Source: an uncultured Bacteroides sp.
Lineage (GTDB): Bacteria; Bacteroidota; Bacteroidia; Bacteroidales; Bacteroidaceae
Direction of reading: 5' to 3'
NCBI RefSeq assembly: GCF_910585845.1
Contig: NZ_CAJUHF010000019.1
Location: forward strand, 1-61,554
DNA: 61,554 bases
The first letter of the stretch is position 1. Each line of letters begins with the position of its first letter. The notes beneath the pieces were generated by a model that was not told the DNA's origin, did no database searches, and saw nothing but the letters and a program-made list of their open reading frames with translations. A program made the position numbers and the translations under genes. This document shows positions 44,053 to 53,105 of the stretch, one piece after another.

Positions 44053-45921
44053 TCATTCTATGGTCAGAATCCGTCCCTTAGGATATTTCACCTTATAGCG
44101 CAGAGACCATTCGCGTTGTTCGCCAGGTTGCAGGTTTATTTGCCAGGTAATGATGCCTTTGGCTTCATCCAGAGTGCCACCGCTGATTTCTTCTGCCGTC
44201 ACGGTGATATTACTGTTACGCGATACGGGTAGTTGGTCGTAAAGGGTGAGTGTCACAGGTTCGGGGCGTGTGTTGCGTACGGAAAGTTTCCAGGCGATGG
44301 ATTGTGTCTGGTTGGAACCGATGAACTTGCGGGAAGTATATTCGTTTTCTTTCGTGCGCTGTACCATGATGCGTTTGTCGCGTCCCAGAGAGAAGGAGAG
44401 GGTATCGCTCTGCTGGCTGACGTTCATGATGGACTTGCCGATGAAGGTATTCTCAAAGTAGACATTGGCTTCGCCTTCGAGCAGGTGCAGCTTCTCCCAG
44501 TCGGTGACCTGTGCCATGAGGAATGCATCCTTATCAATCTTCGGAGTGCTTTGGTAGGTATAAGCGGCGGGAATTTGATAATGCCCGATTTCGGCAACGA
44601 CCGGTTTGTTATCTGAAGGAATCGTGTAGGGGACTTTGATTTCAAACTCATATCCCATCTGCCCTTGGGTCTGTTCGACATCGAGTGCCATGCTGACCTC
44701 TTCTTCTATGGCAGCCGCCTTTTTGATGGATTTGGTGGAAGGTTTGAGTGAGGATGCCGATGCTTTGCCATAACCTACCACTACGACTTCATCTAACATC
44801 TGTGTGTCTTCTTGAAGAACGACATTCATGATGTTTCCACGTATATCTTTGGTTTGAGTTTGAAAACCGATGAAGGCAAATCGGAGCCGGTTCTTTCCGT
44901 TAGGGATAGTGATGGAATACTTGCCGTCTATGTCGGTGACAGTACCTACAGTGCTACCGGGTATTGTTACACTTGCTCCAATAATCGGTTCCCGGTTATT
45001 ATCGAGCACTGTTCCTGAAACGGAGTTTCCATTCTGATTCAGTTCGTACTGGGGAGCTGAAAGCCCATAGTCCAGCCAATAGGTGGCTAACTTCGGAGCC
45101 ATGTTTCCGGTTGTAGGATTAGAAGAGGAGAGGGAGAGTTCCACATTTTTCCAATCTTCTTTGGTGTTCTGGAAGATATTTGCTTTGTAAACAATGGATA
45201 TAGGTTCGGACAGGCTGCCTGAACGGACATCATAGGAGGGGAACCAGCCGGCATTCTTTACGTAATAGCTCAGTGTGAATGTGGCCTTGCAGGCAGCGGG
45301 CGCATTGATGTTTACTGCAATCTCATTCATGGGAGTTAATGATTTTCCGCTTAACTGGGCTATCTCCGCATTCAACTGCTCTTGTTTTCGAGCCAGTTCT
45401 TCTATCTTCTCGTTGATAGCGAGTTCTTTCGATTTCAGGGCTTTCAGTTGGGCGGAGTAGTATTGGTTTACCTCTTTGATGGTAACTAAGGAAGCAGTTG
45501 TATTCTTGTTATTGACCGAACAGTTTGTTTTCAGCATGTCATATTCGGCATTAATCAGTCCGAGTTCGGCTTTCTGCTGTTTTTCCTGTTTCTCTGTCTT
45601 TTTCAGTTCTTCTTGCAAGCTCTGTTGTTGCTGACTGACAGAGGCGCTGTCCGTATAGTTGTATTGCTGATTGACGGCTGTAACGGTGAGTTTGCCCTTG
45701 GCACTGACCTGTATACTTTGTGCATCCATATAGGGGGATAATCCGGTGAAGATGAGTGTAGAAGTTCCCGCAGGGATGTCTACTTGCTTGGTACGTGTCA
45801 CTTGGGCACCGTTGATGAATAATGTAACTTTCTCGGCAGTTGTTTTCACTTTAGTCTGTCCCATAAGGGTTGTGGCGCATAAGTATAGGCATATCCATAG
45901 CGCGGATTTCATTGGTTTCAT
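44053..45921 (-). CDS. DUF4140/DUF4139 (MuiA-like) protein with SusC-type insert
   Basis: 622 residues with signal peptide. The DUF4140 N-terminal domain (about 25-125) and coiled coil (about 85-190) are followed by the first part of DUF4139, as in 'mucoidy inhibitor A'-like proteins. At about 300-395 there is a carboxypeptidase-regulatory-like domain (GASVTIPGSTVGTVTDIDGK) ending in DEVVVVGYG, which is the plug-proximal N-terminal module of SusC/TonB-dependent receptors. DUF4139 then resumes to the C-terminus (TLTLYDQLPVSRNSNITV). The insert is in frame and the outer parts are intact. Function unknown. Confidence 0.85.
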   Translation of the reverse strand: MKPMKSALWICLYLCATTLMGQTKVKTTAEKVTLFINGAQVTRTKQVDIPAGTSTLIFTGLSPYMDAQSIQVSAKGKLTVTAVNQQYNYTDSASVSQQQQSLQEELKKTEKQEKQQKAELGLINAEYDMLKTNCSVNNKNTTASLVTIKEVNQYYSAQLKALKSKELAINEKIEELARKQEQLNAEIAQLSGKSLTPMNEIAVNINAPAACKATFTLSYYVKNAGWFPSYDVRSGSLSEPISIVYKANIFQNTKEDWKNVELSLSSSNPTTGNMAPKLATYWLDYGLSAPQYELNQNGNSVSGTVLDNNREPIIGASVTIPGSTVGTVTDIDGKYSITIPNGKNRLRFAFIGFQTQTKDIRGNIMNVVLQEDTQMLDEVVVVGYGKASASSLKPSTKSIKKAAAIEEEVSMALDVEQTQGQMGYEFEIKVPYTIPSDNKPVVAEIGHYQIPAAYTYQSTPKIDKDAFLMAQVTDWEKLHLLEGEANVYFENTFIGKSIMNVSQQSDTLSFSLGRDKRIMVQRTKENEYTSRKFIGSNQTQSIAWKLSVRNTRPEPVTLTLYDQLPVSRNSNITVTAEEISGGTLDEAKGIITWQINLQPGEQREWSLRYKVKYPKGRILTIE

Positions 45922-45929
45922 AGTCAGTT

Positions 45930-46438
45930 GTTTTTGATGTTATGCTATTGTTTTTTGATGTTATGCTATAAAGGTAGGTATATCTGTAAACAATACTCTT
46001 CCGCAGTCCTTTCATTTAACCTCATTTAACCATAGTTTTGATGCCTATATGATCTCATGACTTGCATACTGATTAGTATTATGCTCTGTTTTATTTCTTT
46101 ACAAATGCGCAAAGAAAAACTTACTTTTTTGAGTGTTCCGAATTAACTCACTGAGTGAATGCCTTTGAGTCAGGGACTGAAAGGGTTTGAGTCCCTGACT
46201 GAAACCATTTCAGTCCCTGACTCATTATCCCCCCTCTCAGAAGGTATTCTGAAGGGGGAAGAGGCTTAATCCACTATCGAAACACTTTCGATTAAAAATA
46301 TTGATATATGAAGGACATATAGGAGTTTTTTTCTTCTGCAGTAGATAATAAGTTTCCCGATAATTGGCTTCTTGGCTTGTATCTTTCCGAAAAAGGTTGT
46401 TTATTTGTATTCATTGTCTATTTAATTGTTTGTGTCCC
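45930..46438. other. intergenic stretch between divergent genes
   Basis: Contains a direct repeat TTGATGTTATGCTAT (two copies 21 bases apart, about 45935-45970) just upstream of the DUF4139 gene, then the hairpin-headed array G (46145-46258). No gene is seen. Confidence 0.6.
46145..46258. repeat. hairpin-headed 22-base array G (inverted copy of D)
   Basis: 22-base units start at 46145, 46167, 46189 and 46211, followed by the CTCTCAGAAGGTATTCTGAAG hairpin region (46233-46253). Read on the minus strand this aligns along its whole length with 22343-22466. The unit at 46167-46188 is identical to that at 22379-22400. Confidence 0.85.
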
Positions 46439-47422
46439 ATGAAAATCAGTTCTTGGATATTCTTTTCTTTGCTTTTAGTGATGGCAAGTTGCCAACCAGA
46501 TTATACTTTTACTGTGAATTGTATCGGGTTGGAGGCTTACGAAGGAGACACGGTCCATCTTTGGCGTTATGGTGCTGACCTCATGACAAGTGACAAGGAC
46601 TATGGAAAAGCTCCCTTGGCTTCTGCTGTCATCAGAAACGGCCGGGTCACTTTCTCCGGGAAAGAAGATACCTTGCATATCTATGGTATGGAGCATCGTC
46701 ATGGCAGGAATTTCTTCTATCCCGAAAGGGGAGTGCTGACGCTTACTGACGTAGCTCCAACGGAAAAACCTGTGCCGGATAAAAGTACTAACCCTCATTC
46801 TCTGAATGTGCGTCTTTGGAAACTCTGGTATGAAGATTCATTTCCGCGTGAAGAAACCCGTCAGTTCGTGTTTGACAATGCGGGTAATGCTATGGGATGG
46901 ATGGTATTTGACCATTGGGCGGAAATATATCCGGATGAATTGGAAAAGCTATATCAGAACAGCAATCCGCAAATGCGGGACAGTACATCGGTATTGATGG
47001 GATTGAAACGTATGCTCGATGATACTCGCTGCTTGGTGCCAGGAGATGATTTTATTGATTTCAGGCAGGTGGACTATATGGAAAAGGATAGTTTACTCTT
47101 TTCGGATATCGCAGGAAAAGGGCAACCGGTGTGTTTGTTGTTCTGGTTGCAGGGGGGAATAAATGGCATTCGTGTGGAGTTGGATGATTTGCGGAAGCGT
47201 TATCCGGATGTTCGGACGGTGGTTGTTGCCTATAGACATCAAGCACCGGAGCTGAAAGAGTTTGTCATCGAATTGAAGGATAAATATCACGCGGCCGTCT
47301 TGGACGACAGCCGCCATCTGAATGGAAGTATCCGCTGGAAATATCGCATTTATGGTTCTTTCAATTACGAATATCTGTTTGACGGACAAGGAAAACTGAT
47401 AAGTATGAAACCTGTATTATAA
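46439..47422 (+). CDS. Thioredoxin-fold lipoprotein lacking CXXC (DUF4369/TlpA-like)
   Basis: 327 residues from the ATG at 46439 (lipoprotein signal LLLVMASC); an upstream frame extension has no signal and is rejected. The N-terminal beta-rich domain (about 25-100) resembles DUF4369, the C-terminal half (about 205-325) a TlpA-like thioredoxin fold. At the place where WCxxC is expected the sequence reads FWLQGGINGIRVELDDL, so no redox Cys exist. It is therefore not a disulfide reductase. A binding or structural role is possible. Confidence 0.65.
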   Translation: MKISSWIFFSLLLVMASCQPDYTFTVNCIGLEAYEGDTVHLWRYGADLMTSDKDYGKAPLASAVIRNGRVTFSGKEDTLHIYGMEHRHGRNFFYPERGVLTLTDVAPTEKPVPDKSTNPHSLNVRLWKLWYEDSFPREETRQFVFDNAGNAMGWMVFDHWAEIYPDELEKLYQNSNPQMRDSTSVLMGLKRMLDDTRCLVPGDDFIDFRQVDYMEKDSLLFSDIAGKGQPVCLLFWLQGGINGIRVELDDLRKRYPDVRTVVVAYRHQAPELKEFVIELKDKYHAAVLDDSRHLNGSIRWKYRIYGSFNYEYLFDGQGKLISMKPVL

Positions 47423-47456
47423 TGTATTTCAAGTCTCGCATATCTTTGATATGCTG

Positions 47457-48200
47457 TCAGTAAACAAATTTATAATAAGCCTCTGCCTTAGCCAGTGTCT
47501 CCGGTTTCCCCACATCGAACCAGTTCTCACTATCTATGGGATATCCCTGTATATGCGCTTGCGAACAGATATCCACGTAAAACGGGATTATGGAGAATTT
47601 GCCGGTCCAACGTTCGTTCTCCATATACTGGAAGATGGAGGGGGAAAGGACATGGACACAACCGAAAGCCTGCAATTGATAATGATCACTGGGATAATCA
47701 AGTTCCTTGGGAAGCACTTCGCCGGTGGAAAGATTGGTCCAGCCACAGAGACGATTGTCTTTATCCATCAGCAGGTAACGGGATGTTTTCCGGCGATTGG
47801 TAAGCAGGGTGGCGTCTGCCTTGCTCTCTATATGGTGACGGTAGAAGGCATTAAGGTCTATATCCGTCAGGATGTCGGAATTGTGTATCAGGAAAGGCTC
47901 ATTGCCCTCCAGCAGGGGGCGGGCTTTTTTGATTCCACCGCCTGTCTCCAATAATTCACCCCGTTCGTCGCTGATATGGATATCTACGCCGAAATTGTTA
48001 TGAGCGTGGAGGAAATCGATGATTTGTCCGCCAAAGTGGTGGATGTTTATGGTGATGTCATTGAATCCGGCATCTTTCAGCCGGAGAATAACGCGTTCCA
48101 ACATAGGTTTACTCGCAACGGAAACAAGGGCTTTAGGCATATTGTCGGTCAACGGACGAAGACGGGTGCCGAGCCCTGCGGCAAAGATCATTGCTTTCAT
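47457..48200 (-). CDS. murU: MurU-like sugar-1-phosphate nucleotidyltransferase
   Basis: 247 residues. Nucleotidyltransferase signature MIFAAGLGTRLRPLTDNMPK at the N-terminus, GGGIKKARPLL and the metal Asp of IHNSDILTD. Closest in type to MurU (N-acetylmuramate-1-phosphate uridylyltransferase). It follows, on the same strand, a gene for an AmgK-like kinase. In Pseudomonas and some Bacteroidetes, AmgK and MurU salvage MurNAc from turned-over cell wall to UDP-MurNAc and bypass de novo synthesis. Confidence 0.82.
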   Translation of the reverse strand: MKAMIFAAGLGTRLRPLTDNMPKALVSVASKPMLERVILRLKDAGFNDITINIHHFGGQIIDFLHAHNNFGVDIHISDERGELLETGGGIKKARPLLEGNEPFLIHNSDILTDIDLNAFYRHHIESKADATLLTNRRKTSRYLLMDKDNRLCGWTNLSTGEVLPKELDYPSDHYQLQAFGCVHVLSPSIFQYMENERWTGKFSIIPFYVDICSQAHIQGYPIDSENWFDVGKPETLAKAEAYYKFVY

Positions 48201-48219
48201 AATGGTTTCAGTTTATAAG

Positions 48220-48310
48220 TTATTTGTAACTTGTCACTTGTAGCTTTGTCACTTGTCACTTCGTCACTTGTCACTTGCAACTTCGTAACTTGTCACTTGC
48301 AACTCGTAGC
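48220..48310. repeat. low-complexity ACTTGTCACTT repeat
   Basis: About nine copies of the word ACTTGTCAC or variants lie between MurU and the kinase gene. The last codons of the kinase gene (GATSCK) are encoded at its edge. Confidence 0.7.
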
Positions 48311-49732
48311 TCCTTCAAAAATTTGTTCTATATTCTGTTCCCTATGGATAAGATTTACCTGTACTCCGAACTGTTTGTTCAGGTGTTCTGCCAGATGTTG
48401 TGCCGAATAAACGGAACGATGCTGACCGCCCGTGCATCCGAAACAGACGGAGAGATTGGTGAATCCCCGCTCCATATATCGTTTTACTGAAGCATCTACT
48501 AAGCCATAGACATGTTCGAGGAAAGTGGTTATCTCTCCATCTTCTTCGAGGAAGCGGATAACAGGTTCATCCAGTCCGGTGAGAGATTTGTAACGGTCAT
48601 ATTTGCCGGGATTGTGTACAGCGCGGCAATCGAAGACGAAACCACCACCGTTTCCACTGGAATCTTCGGGAATACCTTTCTTGTAGGAAAAGCTGGTAAC
48701 CTTCACAACAAGCTGAGGTTTCTGCGAACTGTCCGCAAATTGTTTCAGTTCGGTAAGTTCCTTCAGTACGTGGCAGAGATACGGATATTCGGGATACGGC
48801 TCCTGCAATAACTGACGCAGGTTTGCAATGGCAAAAGGTACACTCTGAATGAAGTGCGGCTTTTTCTCGAAATAACCACGGAACCCGTACGCGCCCAGCA
48901 CTTGCATGGTACGGAACAGGACAAAGTGACGCAGTTGTGCATGGAAGTATGTTTCATCTACAGACTGGTATTGGCGCAACGCTTCAATATATTCCTTCAG
49001 AAGTTCCTGACGCAGGCTATCGGGATAGTTGGCCTTGGCTTGCCACAGGAAAGATGCTACATCGTAGTAAATGGGTCCTTTCCTTCCACCTTGGAAGTCT
49101 ATGAGCCACGGTTTTCCATCCTTGATCATTACGTTGCGGCTTTGGAAGTCGCGATACATGAAGGTTTCTGAGCTGTTGCGCAATAGTACATTCGCCATTT
49201 TCTGAAAATCATCTTCCAGCCGGTCTTCCTGAAACTCTATTCCGGTGGCTTTCAGAAAGCAATATTTGAAATAGTTCAAGTCCCACAGGATGCTTCGGCT
49301 GTTGAATTCTGATTGTGGGTAGCAATATGAAAAGTCCATACCGTCGGCACCGATAAACTGTATGGTCGGTAACAAGCGCATGGTTTTATGGAGGAGTTGT
49401 TTTTCCTCTTCATCGAAAACGTTTGTCTTTCTGCCTTTCTCAATGGCATTAAACAGGAGCATATCACCCAAATCCTCTTGTAAGTAGAGGGTATTGTTTT
49501 CACTTTTAGCCACGACTTCCGGTACGGGTAATCCTTTCTTCCGGAAATGGTCTGCCATATATAAGAAGGTTTGGTTCTCTTCGATAGAAGTTCCGCTGAC
49601 GCCGATAAGTGTGGGTGTGCCTGTCAGTCGGAAGTAGCGGCGGTTGGAACCGGACGAAGGGAGTTCGTTTACGACTTCCGGTTCGTGTCCGGTATATGTG
49701 CGATATAGTTTTTTCAGTTCTTCGATAATCAT
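48293..49732 (-). CDS. AmgK-like amino-sugar kinase fused to a RapZ C-terminal domain
   Basis: 479 residues. The N-terminal aminoglycoside-phosphotransferase fold (about 1-310) has the catalytic loop YRDFQSRNVMI and metal site LIDFQGG, as in AmgK (anomeric MurNAc/GlcNAc kinase). The C-terminal domain (about 340-470) is the RapZ C-domain, with FDCRAVHNPG and the signature GCTGGQHRSVYSAQHLAEHL. In E. coli the RapZ C-domain binds amino-sugar metabolites and a small RNA. Fusion to a cell-wall sugar kinase suggests metabolite-gated salvage (inference). Together with MurU it forms a two-gene peptidoglycan recycling operon. Confidence 0.88.
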   Translation of the reverse strand: MIIEELKKLYRTYTGHEPEVVNELPSSGSNRRYFRLTGTPTLIGVSGTSIEENQTFLYMADHFRKKGLPVPEVVAKSENNTLYLQEDLGDMLLFNAIEKGRKTNVFDEEEKQLLHKTMRLLPTIQFIGADGMDFSYCYPQSEFNSRSILWDLNYFKYCFLKATGIEFQEDRLEDDFQKMANVLLRNSSETFMYRDFQSRNVMIKDGKPWLIDFQGGRKGPIYYDVASFLWQAKANYPDSLRQELLKEYIEALRQYQSVDETYFHAQLRHFVLFRTMQVLGAYGFRGYFEKKPHFIQSVPFAIANLRQLLQEPYPEYPYLCHVLKELTELKQFADSSQKPQLVVKVTSFSYKKGIPEDSSGNGGGFVFDCRAVHNPGKYDRYKSLTGLDEPVIRFLEEDGEITTFLEHVYGLVDASVKRYMERGFTNLSVCFGCTGGQHRSVYSAQHLAEHLNKQFGVQVNLIHREQNIEQIFEGATSCK

Positions 49733-49903
49733 GATAGGCTGTTCTTATTTTTTGGCAGCTAAGATAACTCTTTTGTAGGATATACACTACCTTTGCAGAG
49801 AAAAAAATGTTCTTTTGAGAATGTGTGATGGGGTAAAGAGAACCGATTGGAACAGACTATTTATGAAAAAATCATTTTTGTGATTGCAAAATATCATTTT
49901 TAT

Positions 49904-49935
49904 TTTTGATTATAAAAAAACTTCTTTTACCTTTG
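49904..49935 (+). promoter_or_regulatory. tRNA-Gly promoter
   Basis: TTTTG (49904-49908), 19 bases, TACCTTTG (49928-49935), 24 bases before the tRNA. Confidence 0.85.
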
Positions 49936-49959
49936 CATCGCTTTTCTAAAGAAAGTAAT

Positions 49960-50032
49960 GCGGCAATAGCTCAGTTGGTAGAGCATCAGCTTCCCAAGCT
50001 GAGGGTCGCGAGTTCGAGCCTCGTTTGCCGCT
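49960..50032 (+). tRNA. tRNA-Gly (anticodon CCC), probable integration site
   Basis: 73 bases: acceptor GCGGCAA/TTGCCGC, anticodon stem TCAGC/GCTGA around TTCCCAA, T loop TTCGAGC. Anticodon CCC reads GGG. All DNA to its right is of accessory character and begins with an integrase fragment, so its 3' end is the likely attachment site. The second attachment copy is not in the window. Confidence 0.93.
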
Positions 50033-50038
50033 CATAAA

Positions 50039-50078
50039 GAAAGCCTTGATAGTTAAGTGATTAGCTATCGAGGCTTTC
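50039..50078 (+). terminator. hairpin after tRNA-Gly
   Basis: GAAAGCCTTGATAG (50039-50052) pairs with CTATCGAGGCTTTC (50065-50078, one G-U), then TGCTTTT. Terminator of the tRNA, and also the first sequence of the inserted DNA. Confidence 0.75.
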
Positions 50079-50161
50079 TGCTTTTAGCAGGTTACGGAAA
50101 GTCTATTTTCGGGTGGTTTCAGAGGGTGCATGTAAACCAAGATGTAAACCGAAAATTCATT

Positions 50162-51037
50162 ATGAATGCCTGTGTTTCAGTAGTTTGCTACAAATCTAAG
50201 ACATTATCCAATGGTGAAAATCCATTGATGCTCCAAGTATCTAAAGGAGGAAAGCGTAAATACCAAAGTTTAGGCATATCCATCAATCCTAAATATTGGG
50301 ACTTCACACGAAACAAACCTAAGCCTAACTGCCCTAATAAAGAATATATCCAAAAGATTATCTTGGATAAACAAAGGGAGCTACAACAACGCATGTTGGA
50401 ACTAAACAGCGAACAAAAAGAATACACTACCACCACTTTACTCAATAATGAGAATACAAAGTTTGAGCTAAAAACAGTCAGTATGTTCTACAAGGAACTT
50501 ATAGAGCAATACACACGGGAGGATAAATGTGGAAACCGTCTTATCTATAAAGGCTCATTCAATTCACTCAAAGTTTTCACTAATGGGAAATTGGATATTC
50601 CATTTAATGAAATAGATATTGCTTGGCTTAACAAGTATGAGAAGTGGCTACGCTCCAAAGGTAATAGAGAAACTACAATCAGCCTACTTTTTCGCACGTT
50701 CCGTAGTGCATACAATAAAGCTATCAATGAGGGCTTGAGTTTTACCAAAGACGATTACACTTTCAAGGCTTCCGATGTAAGCAGACAGTTCAGCTATTCA
50801 AAACTTGATAAGCAATTAAGTTGGGATATGCCGAAAACGCAATCCAAAATTGAGCCTAAACAGCAACCGATAAGGCAAGAAGCAGAGCCAAATTACAGCG
50901 TTACCGATAGCCTTGTTGAGAGCAATGGATTGGGCTTATTGACTCCATCGGATGCTCCACCAGAGGATGAGCAAGTACCTTCTTGGCAGAAACAAAAGAA
51001 GAAGGAGCGAAAGAAGAATCGAGGAATAAGATTCTAA
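50162..51037 (+). pseudogene. chimera: tyrosine integrase N-terminus joined to relaxase C-terminus
   Basis: About 291 residues from the ATG at 50162. Residues 1 to about 190 are the arm-binding and core-binding domains of a Bacteroides tyrosine recombinase (SLGISINPKYWDFTRN, FRTFRSAYNKAINEG). The catalytic domain is absent. From about residue 195 the protein switches to what looks like the tail of a Bacteroides mobilization relaxase (FTKDDYTFKASDVSRQFSY, then a Pro/Gln-rich linker and the basic end KKKERKKNRGIRF). The junction is near 50725-50745. A deletion fusing the two genes would remove both catalytic parts, leaving the element unable to excise or be nicked. Relaxase assignment is from general resemblance. 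Confidence 0.7.
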
Positions 51038-51071
51038 ACAAACAAATTTTTCACACTTAAAACAAATTGAT

Positions 51072-51884
51072 ATGAGTAATAAAAACTTTAACCACAACGA
51101 CAATGAGTCGTTTATGGAAGGCATCTACGGATGCTTGGAGAGAATAGAAACCGCAGTAATTGAATTGCAAAAGTTTCAACCGAGTGAAGTTAATTCCACA
51201 GCTTCTAATGTGGACAACACTGCATTAGTTCAAGAAATTAAGGTTCTTGTTGAGAATGCCACAGTTGCTAACTGTAAGTATACAGAACGTAAAATCCAGG
51301 AACTTACAAAGACATTGAGTGAAAACCTCGGTGTTGTCAATGATAATGTAAAGGGTGCTTCGGGTAAGAATAAGCCCGATTTTGTAGCCATACAAAATGA
51401 GTTAGAGAACCTTAAAAAGTTGACGACATCACTTATACCGATGATTGAGGAGTCCAAAGTTATCCATAGAGAGAATGACTATAACTTCAATTTAAACTTC
51501 AATTCCAAACTTGATTGGTTTGTGATTACACTCAATACTATTATCATCGCATTCTTTGCTTCCGCATATTACTTTGAGTCGCAGCGGAACAAGGATGAAG
51601 AGGATGATTCTCTCAAATACCGCTACATCAAGATGAAAGGTGAAGCATCGGCTGAGCAGATAGCCACATTGGAGAACATATTTGAACTCAACCGAGATAA
51701 CCAAAAGATTGAGCAGATGCGTGAAGATGTGGAGACCTATGAAGAGGCTGTCCGCGAACAAGTAGCCCTCACCGAGCAAGCACGCCTAAAAGAGCAAGCG
51801 GCAAAGGAACAGGAAAGCAAAGCCAAGTCCATCAAGGAGAAGCAAGAGCCAAAGGATAACCCAAACAAAAAATCAAAACCGTGA
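51072..51884 (+). CDS. Membrane coiled-coil protein of a mobilizable element
   Basis: 270 residues. Soluble N-terminal part with coiled-coil tendency (about 1-145), one membrane helix (about 152-172, VITLNTIIIAFFASAYYF) and a charged helical tail (about 180-270, rich in Glu, Lys, Gln). Such proteins follow the relaxase gene in Bacteroides mobilizable islands. Function unknown. It lies 34 bases after the relaxase remnant and four bases before the recombinase gene, so the three may have been one operon. Confidence 0.65.
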   Translation: MSNKNFNHNDNESFMEGIYGCLERIETAVIELQKFQPSEVNSTASNVDNTALVQEIKVLVENATVANCKYTERKIQELTKTLSENLGVVNDNVKGASGKNKPDFVAIQNELENLKKLTTSLIPMIEESKVIHRENDYNFNLNFNSKLDWFVITLNTIIIAFFASAYYFESQRNKDEEDDSLKYRYIKMKGEASAEQIATLENIFELNRDNQKIEQMREDVETYEEAVREQVALTEQARLKEQAAKEQESKAKSIKEKQEPKDNPNKKSKP

Positions 51885-51888
51885 GCCT

Positions 51889-53083
51889 ATGGCAAGTATC
51901 AAGGTAAAGTTTCGACCCTCGACAACTGCGAACAAGGAGGGAACAATCTATTATCAAATCATTCAGAATCGTGTAATCCGTCAGTTAAAGACGGATTACC
52001 AACTCTTTATGCACGAATGGGATGAAGATAACAATGTAATAATCGCCACCAATGACAGCCGACAAAACTATCTTCGATCCATCGAAGAGTGTATAAATTG
52101 GGATATTAAAAGGTTGCAATGCATCATCAACCAATTAGAGAATAAGCGAGTGAAATACACCGCCGATGATGTTATTTCTACATTCCAGAAGCAAGCCAAC
52201 GAACAATCTCTGTTCAACTTTATGCAGAGTGTTATTGCTCAATTACAACAGATGGGCAAGCAACGCACATCGGAAACCTATCGTTGCACGCTCAAAAGTT
52301 TTATGCAGTTTAGAGAGTATAAGGATGTACTATTGGAAGACATTGACTCGGACTTAATAATGATATATGAGGCTTATTTGCGTAACAAAGGACTGACAAA
52401 GAACAGCACCTCGTTCTATATGCGAATACTCCGAGCTGTCTATAATCGTGCAGTTGAAAAGGATTTGACCACCAATCGAAACCCTTTCAAACACGTTTAT
52501 ACAGGTATTGACAAGACCATTAAACGAGCAATCCCATTAAAGGCAATCAAGCAGATTAAGAATCTCGATCTATCATTGCAACCCTCATTGGACTTCGCAA
52601 AGGATATGTTTCTCTTCTCGTTCTACACTCGTGGTATGTCATTTATTGATATGGCATACTTGAAGAAGAAAGACCTATCTAATGGCATATTATCATACCG
52701 CAGACGCAAAACCGGGCAACAATTATTCATCAAATGGGAGAAGTGTATGCAGGAGATTGTGGATAAGTACGATAATCCGTTATCAGGCTACCTATTGCCA
52801 ATTATTAGACCGATGAACGGTGATGAACGCACACAATATCAAAATGCGATGTATCAATCGCAAACTCAAAACTATTGGCAAAATGGTAGGTATTCAACTA
52901 CCTCTGACGATGTACACAGCGCGCCACTCTTGGGCAAGCGTGGCGAAAAATAAGAATGTACCAATATCGGTAATCAGTGAAGGAATGGGACACGATTCAG
53001 AAATAACGACACAAATCTATTTGGCTTCGCTTGATACAGCAGTGGTGGATAAGGCTAATAGTTTGATTTTAAATTCGCTATAA
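51889..53083 (+). pseudogene. tyrosine recombinase (DNA-invertase-like), frameshifted
   Basis: The reading frame from 51889 covers the N-terminal SAM-like domain (KVKFRPSTTANKEGTIYYQI, typical of Bacteroides invertase-type recombinases), the first catalytic Arg (FYTRGMSFIDMAYL) and Lys (YRRRKTGQQ). It leaves the correct frame near 52845-52865 and stops at 52953. The rest, in the +1 frame up to 53083, has INRKLKTIGK, the ARHSW box, EGMGHDS and the nucleophile Tyr in TTQIYLAS. One extra base (or two missing) explains it. All catalytic residues survive in the two halves. It could be a real mutation or an assembly error. It ends 22 bases before the left inverted repeat. Confidence 0.8.
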
Positions 53084-53105
53084 GATGTTTAGCGAAATGC
53101 TCTAA

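Noticed and set aside
52820..53083. separate 87-residue gene
   Set aside because: It is the C-terminal catalytic part of the recombinase in the shifted frame, not an independent protein.
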